Of a DNA stretch of 22,462 nucleotides, positions 8,844 to 16,088 are shown in pieces. The DNA is taken from contig JACMOF010000081.1 of assembly GCA_014378155.1 (NCBI GenBank), positions 1-22,462 on the forward strand, written 5' to 3'. Each line of letters begins with the position of its first letter. The first letter of the stretch is position 1. Source of the stretch: Caulobacter sp. Its GTDB lineage: Bacteria > Pseudomonadota > Alphaproteobacteria > Caulobacterales > Caulobacteraceae. The notes under the pieces are model-generated. The model saw only the letters and a program-made list of their open reading frames with translations. It was not told the DNA's origin and ran no database searches. Position numbers and translations under genes: made by a program.

Positions 8844-8938
8844 ATAATCGCCAAGCTGCTGGCCCTGCCGACCTTGATGGTCGCCGTGGCGCTGACCAGC
8901 CTCCCGACTCCCAGACCGGCGCCTGACCGGACGGCCCA
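8844..8938 (+). pseudogene. Possible remnant of an exported-protein gene after rnhA
   Basis: In the frame following the rnhA stop, an ATA-ATC pair is followed by codons for IAKLLALPTLMVAVALTSLPTP, which reads like the start of a signal peptide or membrane segment with strong GC-rich codon bias. There is no proper start codon in the expected place (ATA where ATG would be expected) and no ribosome site, and the frame then runs antisense into the rhodanese gene. It may be the decayed 5' end of a gene lost by rearrangement, or chance. Comparison with the region downstream of rnhA in related genomes would tell. Confidence 0.25.
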
Positions 8939-8944
8939 AAGCCA

Positions 8945-9367
8945 TCAGGCCGCGACGAACGCGCCCGGCTCAGGGCCTGTCGCGAAAGGCAAGCCTTCAT
9001 CCTCCCAACCGGCCACCCCGCCGATCATCAGCTTCACCGGACGGCCCAGGGCGGCCAGCTTCAGCGCCGCGCGGTCAGCGCCGTTGCAATGGGGGCCGGC
9101 GCAATAGACCACGAACAGGGTGTCGGCTGGCCAGGCCGCAATTCGCTCGGCGCTGATCTCGCCGTGGCGCAGATGCAGGGCGCCGGGCACATGACGAAGG
9201 GCATAGGCCTGCGGCGTTCCGACCACGTGCAGCAGGACGAAGTCCACCTCTCTAGCCTTCATCGAAGCGTCGACATCGGCGCAGTCGGTTTCCAGGGCCA
9301 GGCGGCGGGCAAAGTGGGTCACGGCCTCTTGCGACGGCGCGGCGGGGATGTCGGACACAAAGCTCAT
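8945..9367 (-). CDS. Rhodanese-like domain protein
   Basis: This is a single-domain rhodanese of about 140 residues, a possible sulfurtransferase. The signatures are DFVLLHVVGTPQAYALRHVPGALHL (the RHIPGA-type motif) and the active-site loop with cysteine C89 in VVYCAGPHCNGADRAALKL, followed by IGGVAGWEDEGLPF. The second cysteine in the loop (C94) is common in the variant found beside FtrA-type regulators. The start at 9367 is preferred over 9439 because GAGGAGG lies just upstream and the extra residues have no family match. It diverges from the ftrA-like gene at 9454, an arrangement that suggests regulation by it. Confidence 0.88.
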   Translation of the reverse strand: MSFVSDIPAAPSQEAVTHFARRLALETDCADVDASMKAREVDFVLLHVVGTPQAYALRHVPGALHLRHGEISAERIAAWPADTLFVVYCAGPHCNGADRAALKLAALGRPVKLMIGGVAGWEDEGLPFATGPEPGAFVAA

Positions 9368-9453
9368 GGCGGCCTCCTCTGTTGGCGACAGGAGACTTGC
9401 CTCTCCAGGGCGCGGGGCGTTAGATGTCATGATTGCCATAGTCCGTAAAAATC

Positions 9454-10431
9454 ATGCCAAAATCGTTGCAGAGACTCGGACCCGCCAATCGTCGGGTCGT
9501 CGCCTTGGCCTATGACGGCCTGTGCACCTTCGAGTTCGGGGTGACGGTCGAGCTGTTTGGCCTGCCCCGGCCGGAGATGGGGCCGGACTGGTACCAGTTC
9601 GCGACCGCCGCCATCGAGGGCGGTCCCCTGCGAGGTCTGGGTGGGGTGCAGGTGGTCGCCGATGGCGGACTGGAGTTGGTCGAGCAGGCCGGCACGATCA
9701 TCGCCCCTGGCTGGCGCGGGGCTGACGCACCGGTCCCTCAGGATCTTATCGATGCGCTGCAGGTCGCCCATCGGCGAGGCGCGCGGGTGATGTCGATCTG
9801 CTCGGGTGTCTTCGTGCTGGCGGCGGCGGGATTGCTGGCCGGCAAGCGGGCCACTACCCACTGGCGCTATGTGGATCGGCTGCGGACCCTCTATCCCGAC
9901 ATCGATGTGCAGCCCGACGTGCTCTATGTCGACGCTGGCGACGTGTTGACCTCGGCTGGCAGCGCCGCCGGCCTGGATCTCGGCCTGCACCTGATCCGCC
10001 GAGACCATGGTCCCGAGGCGGCCAATACCGTGGCGCGGCGGCTGGTCGTGCCGCCCCACCGTGATGGCGGCCAGGCACAGTTCATCCAGCGACCCGTGCC
10101 GATCGTCCACGAGGGCGCGCGCCTGGGTCCCGCCCTGGAGCGGATGCGCACCGACCTGGCTGGCGAGCACACTGTCAAGGCCCTGGCCGACGCGGCCGGC
10201 ATGAGCCCTCGCACCTTTCTGCGTCGCTTCGAGGCCGCCACCGGCACGACCCCCGCCCGCTGGTTGCTGGCCGAGCGCCTGGCTCGGGCCCGCGACCTGC
10301 TTGAGACCAGCCCGGCCGGCGTCGAACAGATCGCCCAGTCCGTGGGCTTCGGCGCGGCGGCCTTGCGCCACCACTTTCGCAAGTCCTTGGCGACCACGCC
10401 CCAGGCCTATCGTGCGCGGTTCGCCGGATAA
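9454..10431 (+). CDS. ftrA: GlxA/FtrA-type AraC-family transcriptional regulator
   Basis: This is a regulator of the GlxA group: an N-terminal DJ-1/PfpI-like domain (about 14-190) fused to a C-terminal AraC-type double helix-turn-helix (about 226-324). The DJ-1 part has the nucleophile-elbow-like sequence SICSGVFVLAAAGLLAGKRATTHW with C116. The HTH shows VKALADAAGMSPRTFLRRF and VEQIAQSVGFGAAALRHHFRK. The N-terminal RRVVALAYDGLCTFEFGV and PRPEMGPDWY are characteristic of the FtrA subgroup as I remember it. It is divergent from the rhodanese gene across 86 bases and probably controls it. The inducer is unknown. Confidence 0.88.
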   Translation: MPKSLQRLGPANRRVVALAYDGLCTFEFGVTVELFGLPRPEMGPDWYQFATAAIEGGPLRGLGGVQVVADGGLELVEQAGTIIAPGWRGADAPVPQDLIDALQVAHRRGARVMSICSGVFVLAAAGLLAGKRATTHWRYVDRLRTLYPDIDVQPDVLYVDAGDVLTSAGSAAGLDLGLHLIRRDHGPEAANTVARRLVVPPHRDGGQAQFIQRPVPIVHEGARLGPALERMRTDLAGEHTVKALADAAGMSPRTFLRRFEAATGTTPARWLLAERLARARDLLETSPAGVEQIAQSVGFGAAALRHHFRKSLATTPQAYRARFAG

Positions 10432-10583
10432 CACCACCGTCGCGGGACACACGGTCGCACGCCTGTAACGATCTTGCCGCGAAATGACCTTGGTCACGCC
10501 GTTGCAAAGCCCCGTTCGCCCCCCAATTTATATTCCGACGCGGACAACCCGGCCCCCCCCCGCCGGCCCCAGCGTCCAGTAAA

Positions 10584-10620
10584 GCAGCGCCCGCGCCTCT
10601 CCCCCAGGCGCGGGCGCTGT
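10584..10620. terminator. GC-rich hairpin after ftrA
   Basis: A perfect 14-bp stem (10585-10598 with 10606-10619, extendable by one G-T pair) closes a 7-base C-rich loop (CTCCCCC). It lies 150 bases after the ftrA stop. No T run follows on either strand, so it is not a textbook intrinsic terminator. It could be a terminator of the GC-rich type, the 3' end of a small RNA, or a message-stabilising structure. A TATATT element at 10529-10534 and a TTGCAA at 10502-10507 lie upstream with poor spacing. Confidence 0.45.
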
Positions 10621-10659
10621 TCGCGTTCCGGGACTCTGCCCGCGCGACGAACATTGTTC

Positions 10660-10673
10660 TGGTAACGCTAACA
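10660..10673 (+). promoter_or_regulatory. LacI-family operator-like sequence upstream of VOC/oxidoreductase unit
   Basis: TGGTAACGCTAACA is an imperfect 14-base palindrome (five of seven half-site pairs match). It closely resembles the TGGTAGCGCTAACA-type operators that I recall for LacI-family sugar repressors such as XylR in Caulobacter. It lies 61 bases before the VOC start, in the promoter region. No LacI-family gene is in the window, so the regulator would act from elsewhere. Confidence 0.45.
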
Positions 10674-10733
10674 GTCCTCGCTATCCTGCGACCCGACAAC
10701 TCGCCGATCGAGAGCGGGGTAGGGAGCGACGCG

Positions 10734-11660
10734 ATGAAACGGGCAATGGCTTTCGCCTTGATGATGCTGGCCGGCTGCGGCCACGCCCACGCCGCGGCCC
10801 CCGCGCGCCCGCCAATCGTCTCGGTGTCGCACCTGGCGGTCTACGCGGCCGACCCGGCCAAGAGCGAGGCGTTCTACGTCCACGACCTTGGCGGCGTGAA
10901 AGGGCCCAACCCGGAGAACCCGAACGGCGCGCGCTACTATTTCAGCCCGATGCAATTCATCGAGGTGCTGCCCCTGCCACCGGGCGCGCCCTCGACCAAC
11001 CGGTTGGACCACGCCGCCTTCAACACGCCCGACGCCGAGGCCTTGCGAACCTATCTGGCGTCGCGCGGCGTGGCCGTTCCCGCGCGCGTCGAAACAGGCA
11101 ATGACGGCGGTCGGTGGTTCGACATCGTCGACCCCGAAGGCGTGAAGCTTCAGTTCACCCAGCCTCCGGCTACGCCGCCCGCCATACCGGTCAATCCGCT
11201 GTCCAGCCGGATCATCCATGTGGGCTTCATCATCCACGACCGCGCGCGCCAGGACGCCTTCTACCGCCAGATCCTGGGATTCCGGCCCTACTGGTTCGGC
11301 GGTATGACGGACGATGCGCAGAGCTGGGTCTCGCTGCAGGTCCCGGATGGTACGGACTGGCTGGAATACATGATCGTCAGCCCGCCCGAGGGCCGGGGCG
11401 CTCCGCCCGGCATGAGCCAGGCCACCCAGGGCGTGCTCGACCACTTCTCGTTGGGCGTGGAGGACACGCGCCTGGCCTACACCCTGTTGTGGAACGGCGA
11501 TCGGCTGGCGGGCCAGGACGGTCTGCCCAAGATTGGCCGCGACGCCAAGTGGCAGCTGAACCTGCTCGACCCGGACGGCACGCGCGCCGAGTTGATGGAA
11601 TTCCACGCTGTGGGCAAGCCTTGCTGCTCGCCGTTCACGGCGACCGATCCGCAATATTAG
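10734..11660 (+). CDS. Exported two-domain VOC (glyoxalase/dioxygenase superfamily) protein
   Basis: This 308-residue protein has a signal peptide and two VOC (beta-alpha-beta-beta-beta) domains, about 29-143 and 158-290. VOC hallmarks are VSHLAVYAADPAKSEAFYVHDLGG, LDHAAFNTPDAEALRTYLASRGV and DPEGVKLQF in the first domain, and IIHVGFIIHDRARQDAFYRQILGFRPY, LDHFSLGVED and DPDGTRAELMEF in the second. Candidate metal ligands are H162, H237 and E287 in the second domain; the matching site in the first has Q140 and may not bind metal. The signal contains both a lipobox-like LAGC (C15) and an AHA cleavage site, so lipoprotein or soluble periplasmic is undecided. It lies 32 bases before the oxidoreductase gene, in one operon. 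The reaction is unknown. Confidence 0.85.
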   Translation: MKRAMAFALMMLAGCGHAHAAAPARPPIVSVSHLAVYAADPAKSEAFYVHDLGGVKGPNPENPNGARYYFSPMQFIEVLPLPPGAPSTNRLDHAAFNTPDAEALRTYLASRGVAVPARVETGNDGGRWFDIVDPEGVKLQFTQPPATPPAIPVNPLSSRIIHVGFIIHDRARQDAFYRQILGFRPYWFGGMTDDAQSWVSLQVPDGTDWLEYMIVSPPEGRGAPPGMSQATQGVLDHFSLGVEDTRLAYTLLWNGDRLAGQDGLPKIGRDAKWQLNLLDPDGTRAELMEFHAVGKPCCSPFTATDPQY

Positions 11661-11692
11661 CCGACCCCGTTTTGAAGCCCGAGGAGACCCCG

Positions 11693-12871
11693 ATGTCGAA
11701 CCGTATTTCCAGGCGCGGCCTGATCGGCGTGGTCGGCGCCTCGACGGCGCTGGCGGCCGCGAAAGCCCCCGCGATCGCGACGCCTGACGCCGACAAGGTC
11801 GGCTTCGCCATTGTCGGCCTGGGCAAGCTGTCCCTGGGCCAGATCATTCCGGGCCTCAAGGTCGCGAAGGGCGCCAAGCTCGCGGCCGTGGTCAGCGGTC
11901 ATCCCGACAAGGCCCGGCGCGTCGCCGCCGAGAACGGTCTGCCGGCCGACGCCGTCTATGGCTATGACGACTACGACCGCATGGCCAAGGATCCGCGCAT
12001 CCAGGTCGTCTACATCGTTCTGCCCAATGCCCTGCACGCCGACCACACGATCCGCGCCTTCAAGGCCGGCAAGCACGTGCTCTGCGAAAAGCCGATGGCC
12101 ACCAGCGTCGGCGACGCCGAGGCGATGATCGCCGCCGCCAAGGCCGCCAAGCGCCAGCTGATGATCGCCTATCGATGCCACTATGAGCCGCTGAACCTGG
12201 ACATCATGCGCCGCCTGCGCGACGGGTCGCTGGGCAAGACCCGGCTGGTGAACACCACCATGGGCCGGCAGGCCGACCTGGCCGAGCCGTCCGACGCGTG
12301 GCGGCTGGACGGGCTGATGTCCGGCGGCGGGGCCTTGGCCGACATGGGGATCTATGGCGTCAACGCCGCGCGCTATCTACTGAACGAAGAGCCGGTGTCG
12401 GTCCGCGCCTGGGCACAGACCGACAGGACCGATCCGCGCTTCAAGACGACCGAGGACCTGATCGACTGGCAGTTCCGCTTCCCTTCAGGGGTGATCGCCA
12501 ACGGCTCGACCTCGTTCAACTACGCCCCGACCATGGGCTATGAAGTGATCTGCGAACGCGGTCGCCTGGTAGCCGATCCGGCCGCCTTCTACGGCGGCAA
12601 TCGCCTGACCGTCGTCCAGGGCGGCCAGGCCCAGCCGCCGCTGAGCCTGCCGCCGAACGACCAATTCGCGCGCGAGATGGACTGGATGGCCGATGTCGTG
12701 CGCGGCAAGGCGCCCATGGTCTCGCCGGGCGAGGAAGGGCTGCAGGACATGAAGCTGATGAAGGCGATCCTGGACTCCGTCGCCCGGGACGGGGCGACGA
12801 TCGCGACGGACTGGGGCTACCGGCGGGCCTATGACCCGGCGGTGGTGGTCGACTTGCCGCGAAGCGCCTAA
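11693..12871 (+). CDS. Tat-exported Gfo/Idh/MocA oxidoreductase, glucose-fructose oxidoreductase-like
   Basis: This 392-residue NAD(P)-dependent oxidoreductase begins with a twin-arginine signal (SRRGLIGVVGASTALAAAKAPA, R7-R8), so it should be exported folded with its cofactor. The Rossmann domain shows VGFAIVGLGKLSLGQIIPGL, VVYIVLPNALHADHTIRAF and the EKP motif (K133) in CEKPMATSV. The substrate domain has GGGALADMGIYGVNAARYLL with the catalytic-type tyrosine Y221, and the C-terminus ends DWGYRRAYDP. These segments closely track Zymomonas glucose-fructose oxidoreductase as I remember it. The ATG at 11693 has GAGGAG 6 bases upstream; the open frame extends to 11114 only as a shadow of the VOC gene. 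The stop overlaps the convergent tetR stop. Confidence 0.9.
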   Translation: MSNRISRRGLIGVVGASTALAAAKAPAIATPDADKVGFAIVGLGKLSLGQIIPGLKVAKGAKLAAVVSGHPDKARRVAAENGLPADAVYGYDDYDRMAKDPRIQVVYIVLPNALHADHTIRAFKAGKHVLCEKPMATSVGDAEAMIAAAKAAKRQLMIAYRCHYEPLNLDIMRRLRDGSLGKTRLVNTTMGRQADLAEPSDAWRLDGLMSGGGALADMGIYGVNAARYLLNEEPVSVRAWAQTDRTDPRFKTTEDLIDWQFRFPSGVIANGSTSFNYAPTMGYEVICERGRLVADPAAFYGGNRLTVVQGGQAQPPLSLPPNDQFAREMDWMADVVRGKAPMVSPGEEGLQDMKLMKAILDSVARDGATIATDWGYRRAYDPAVVVDLPRSA

Positions 12872-13485
12872 AAAATGCCGCGCAGCAACCGCCACCAGCT
12901 CTCGGCCATGACGTCGAGCAGCGGGTCGAGTGGGGCCGAGGCGCGCTGCACGACCATCACGTAGGACAACCGTTCCAGCTGGACCATCTGTATCAGCAGT
13001 CGCATCCGCGCCGCCGGGCGTTCGAGGTCGGAGAACCGCGCCAGATAATTCGGCATGCTGTCGATGAACAGGTTGATGAAACGCAGATAGTCATCGGCCA
13101 GGTCGGGATCGGCGACATTGGCCTCAGTGGCGACGGCCAGCAGGTTGCGGCGCTCCTCGGTCTGATCGGTCATGCCGGCCGCCAGCCAAGCGCGGACCTG
13201 CGCGACACTGGGATCGACCAGGGCGTCGAGGGCCGCGAAGGTGACCTGGATGTTGGGCGCCAGACGCTCGCCGATGGCGTTGGCGACGTCCTCCTTGCTG
13301 CGGAAATGCAGATAGAAGGTGGCGCGGTTGGCGCCGGCCGCCACGGCGATCTGCTCAATGGTCACGGCTCGGAAGCCACGCTGTCCGAACAGGGCGACGG
13401 CGGCGTCGACTAGCCGCTCGCGAGTCAGCAGGCGTTGGGCTTCGCGCAGACCGCCGCCCATCCGCTCCGTCGCCGTTCGCGCCAA
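12868..13485 (-). CDS. TetR-family transcriptional regulator
   Basis: This 205-residue repressor-type protein has an N-terminal TetR helix-turn-helix (about 22-68: RERLVDAAVALFGQRGFRAVTIEQIAVAAGANRATFYLHFRSKEDV) and a helical ligand-binding domain. The TTG at 13485 is chosen as start because GGAG lies 7 bases upstream; an ATG eight codons later has no such site. It is divergent from the P450 operon across 145 bases that contain a palindrome overlapping a TTGACA element, so it most likely controls that operon and perhaps itself. Its stop overlaps that of the oxidoreductase gene on the opposite strand. The ligand is unknown but plausibly the P450 substrate. Confidence 0.92.
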   Translation of the reverse strand: MARTATERMGGGLREAQRLLTRERLVDAAVALFGQRGFRAVTIEQIAVAAGANRATFYLHFRSKEDVANAIGERLAPNIQVTFAALDALVDPSVAQVRAWLAAGMTDQTEERRNLLAVATEANVADPDLADDYLRFINLFIDSMPNYLARFSDLERPAARMRLLIQMVQLERLSYVMVVQRASAPLDPLLDVMAESWWRLLRGIF

Positions 13486-13546
13486 ATCGGTTCTCCGCTG
13501 TTTGCTCCAACAGATGTGCCACGCCCTCCTTCACAACGCCAGTCGA

Positions 13547-13576
13547 TTGACACGACACCTGTCGTCTGAACTACTT
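13547..13576 (+). promoter_or_regulatory. Candidate P450 operon promoter with palindromic operator
   Basis: A TTGACA hexamer (13547-13552) is followed after 18 bases by CTACTT (13571-13576), a plausible -10. Between them lies ACGACACCTGTCGT (13552-13565), a perfect palindrome of two 6-base arms with a 2-base spacer. A TetR dimer bound there would cover the spacer and block RNA polymerase. The site is 79 bases upstream of the P450 start and faces away from tetR. Confidence 0.55.
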
Positions 13577-13630
13577 CGCGCTTAGCCACGCGGCGCAGTT
13601 CGCGGGTCCAGATGGGAAGGAACGCAGGCC

Positions 13631-14968
13631 ATGCAGCTTGTCAGCGAGACCGCGACCGACGGCATAGCCGGACCTGGCGCGCCCACGATCTTCCCCATTC
13701 TGGACGGCGTCGATCTGTCGAACATCGCCCAGTTCACCCAGGGCCAGCCTTACGGCGACTACGCCCGGATGCGCGCCCAGGCCCCGGTGATGTGGCACGC
13801 CGAGCCCTATGGCGGCCCCGGTTCCTGGGCGATCACCCGCCATGCCGACGTCATGGCGGTCAACGGCGACCCGACCACCTTCTCGTCGCGCAAGGGCGGC
13901 ATACTGATGGCGCACGGCGACCCGCAGAAGCGCCACGCCCTGCTCTATCGCGCCTCGATGGACACCATGATCAATCTCGACGCGCCAGAGCACCTGCAGC
14001 TGCGCCGCGAGCACATGCCCTATTTCACCCCCTCCTATCTGCGAGGCGTCACCGAGGCGGTGCGGGCCGAGGTCGGCCGGCTGCTGGACAAGATGGCGCC
14101 CTTGAGTCGCTGCGACCTGGTTGAAAACTTCTCGTCGCACCTGCCGCTGTTCACCCTGTGCGAGATCCTCGGCGTGCCGGCTGAGGACCGCGGCAAGTTC
14201 CTCAAGTGGATGCACTATCTGGAGATGGCCCAGGACCTGGCGCTGAAACAGGCCACCGCCCCGATCACCCCGACCTTGGAGCTGATGCAGTTCGTCCAGG
14301 ACTTCAACATCAATGTCGAGGAGATGTTCGACTACGGCCGCACCATGCTTCACAAGCGCCGGCTGGATCCGCAGCAGGACCTGATGAGCGCCATCGCCCG
14401 CGCTCAGGTCGATGGCCAGTTGCTGAGCGATGAGTATCTGGACGGCTCGTGGCTGCTGATCGTCTTCGCCGGCAACGACACCACCCGCAACACCCTGTCG
14501 GGGGCGATGAAGCTGCTGACCGAGTTTCCGGATCAGAAGGCCCGGCTGATCGCCGACCCGTCGCTGATGGGTGGGGCGGTGAATGAATTCATCCGCATGG
14601 TCAGCCCGGTGATCTACATGCGCCGCACGGCGACGCGGGACGCCGAGATCGCCGGCCAAACCATCCGCGAGGGCGAGAAGGTGGTGATGTACTACGGCGC
14701 GGCCAACCGCGACGAGACGGTGTTCCCCGATCCTGACCGGCTCGACATCACCCGGCCCAACGCCGACAAGCACATCGCCTTCGGCTACGGCCCCCACACA
14801 TGCATCGGCAAGCGGGTGGCGCAGATCCAGCTGGAAGAGGCCTACCGCCAGATCCTGGCCCGCTTCCCCGACATCCACGCCACCGGCGAGATGACCATCG
14901 CCCCCAACAACTTCGTCCACGCCATCAGCAAGCTGGAGGTCGCCTTCACGCCGGGCGGGCGGGCCTAG
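13631..14968 (+). CDS. Cytochrome P450
   Basis: This is a soluble bacterial P450 of 445 residues. The I-helix oxygen-activation motif is FAGNDTTRN (D283-T284), the ExxR motif is EFIR (E319-R322), and the heme-binding loop FGYGPHTCIGKRVA places the thiolate ligand at C391. The pattern NEFIRMVSPVIYMRRTATRDAEIAGQTI is close to the CYP125/CYP142-like bacterial P450s that hydroxylate steroid side chains or isoprenoids; this is a resemblance, not an assignment. It needs ferredoxin and reductase partners, which are not in the window. GGAAGGAA lies about 10 bases before the ATG. It is the first of four overlapping or nearly abutting genes under the TetR-type promoter. Confidence 0.95.
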   Translation: MQLVSETATDGIAGPGAPTIFPILDGVDLSNIAQFTQGQPYGDYARMRAQAPVMWHAEPYGGPGSWAITRHADVMAVNGDPTTFSSRKGGILMAHGDPQKRHALLYRASMDTMINLDAPEHLQLRREHMPYFTPSYLRGVTEAVRAEVGRLLDKMAPLSRCDLVENFSSHLPLFTLCEILGVPAEDRGKFLKWMHYLEMAQDLALKQATAPITPTLELMQFVQDFNINVEEMFDYGRTMLHKRRLDPQQDLMSAIARAQVDGQLLSDEYLDGSWLLIVFAGNDTTRNTLSGAMKLLTEFPDQKARLIADPSLMGGAVNEFIRMVSPVIYMRRTATRDAEIAGQTIREGEKVVMYYGAANRDETVFPDPDRLDITRPNADKHIAFGYGPHTCIGKRVAQIQLEEAYRQILARFPDIHATGEMTIAPNNFVHAISKLEVAFTPGGRA

Positions 14969-14972
14969 GGTC

Positions 14973-16088
14973 ATGCTGACCCGGGGCGACGACTACCCGA
15001 TCCACCAGACGGCCGAGCCGGTGGCCTTTGCGGGGACGGACCGCAATTTCTACGACCGGTATTTCTTCAACGGCTATGAGGCGGCCAATAGTGGGGAGGG
15101 GTGCGACGGCGACAGCTTCTTCGCCGCCGCCTTCGGGGTCTATCCGCACCTCAACATCGCCGACGCCGCCTTCTGCTGGATGAAGGACGGCCGGCAGGTG
15201 AACCTGCACGCCAGCCGCTGGCTGGAGATGGAGCGGATGGACCTGACGGTGGGGCCGATCACCATCCAGGTGCTGGAGCCGCTGCACCGCCTGCGGATCA
15301 GCGTCGAGGCGCCGGACCAGGGCGTGCGGGCCGAGCTCACCTTCGAAGGTCGCTCGTTCCCGATCGAGGAACCGCGCTTCACGCGCCGGATCGGGCCCCG
15401 CACCCTGCTGGACTATACCCGCCTGACCCAGAACGGCCGCTATAGCGGCTGGATCGAGGTGGATGGCCAGCGACATGACCTGGACGGCTTCGTCGGTACT
15501 CGCGATCGCTCGTGGGGCGTGCGGCCGATCGGCGCCCGCGATCCGCAGGAGCTGGCCCCGGCCGTCCCACCGCAGTTCTTCTGGCTGTGGACGCCATGCG
15601 TCTTTCCCGACGGCGACCTGTTCTTCCACACCAATGACGACGAGCTCGGCCGCCCCTGGAACCGCCGGGCGGTCTGGGCGCCCCTGAGGTCGGGACGCGG
15701 CGAGGCGCTCGACTTCCACGCGGTGGGTTACGATGTCGACTGGCGATCCGGCTCGCGACATGCAGCGCGTGGCACGCTGAAACTCGAGGGCGGCGGCGAA
15801 GTCACGATCGAGCCGCTGGCCGAGTTCTTCATGCTGGGCCTGGGCTATGGCCATCCCGTCTGGGGCCACGGCCTGAACCACGGCAAGCTGAAGATCGAGC
15901 GCGAGGACTTCGTGCTGGCCGATCTGGACCGCGCCCTGCCCTATCACCTGCACGTCCAGGCCCTTTCGAAAGTGACCTACACCAGCGCCGATGGCGCCAC
16001 CCGGGTCGGGCGCGGCGTGTTCGAACAGTTGGTGCTGGGACCGCACGCGCCATCGGGGTTCAAGAGCATCCTGGACATGGCTCCATGA
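14973..16088 (+). CDS. AttH/CrtC lipocalin-like protein of unknown function
   Basis: This 371-residue cytoplasmic protein has no signal peptide. It starts 4 bases after the P450 stop and overlaps the kinase gene by four bases (ATGA). It appears to have two beta-rich halves, with the motif GFVGTRDRSWGVRP at 172-185, which is like the signature of the AttH/CrtC (hydroxyneurosporene hydratase-like) lipocalin superfamily. Other notable stretches are FFWLWTPCVFPDGDLFFHTNDDELG and FFMLGLGYGHPVWGHG. I believe this family is now split into two adjacent domains of unknown function (DUF7065 and DUF7064), from memory. Given the neighbours it may bind, hydrate or otherwise process a hydrophobic substrate. 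Function is unproven. Confidence 0.8.
   Translation: MLTRGDDYPIHQTAEPVAFAGTDRNFYDRYFFNGYEAANSGEGCDGDSFFAAAFGVYPHLNIADAAFCWMKDGRQVNLHASRWLEMERMDLTVGPITIQVLEPLHRLRISVEAPDQGVRAELTFEGRSFPIEEPRFTRRIGPRTLLDYTRLTQNGRYSGWIEVDGQRHDLDGFVGTRDRSWGVRPIGARDPQELAPAVPPQFFWLWTPCVFPDGDLFFHTNDDELGRPWNRRAVWAPLRSGRGEALDFHAVGYDVDWRSGSRHAARGTLKLEGGGEVTIEPLAEFFMLGLGYGHPVWGHGLNHGKLKIEREDFVLADLDRALPYHLHVQALSKVTYTSADGATRVGRGVFEQLVLGPHAPSGFKSILDMAP

Larger units (their letters stand above)
10432..10733. other. 302-base intergenic region between ftrA and the VOC gene
   Basis: No convincing gene is present. Contents in order: an AT-rich spot (AATTTATATT, 10525-10534) in otherwise GC-rich DNA, a run of nine C (10553-10561), the 14-bp hairpin at 10585-10619, and a LacI-type operator-like sequence at 10660-10673 followed by GCTATCC (10680-10686), which may be a -10 element for the VOC gene. 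A 63-codon open frame (10474-10665) has proline/arginine-rich content and is judged noncoding. Confidence 0.5.

Noticed and set aside
10668..11654. Long minus-strand frame opposite the VOC gene
   Set aside because: It is a shadow frame; the plus strand encodes two recognisable VOC domains and a signal peptide.
13571..16046. Long minus-strand frames opposite the P450 and lipocalin-like genes (to 14974 and 16046)
   Set aside because: They are shadows of GC-rich codon bias; the plus-strand genes have motifs, ribosome sites and operon overlaps.
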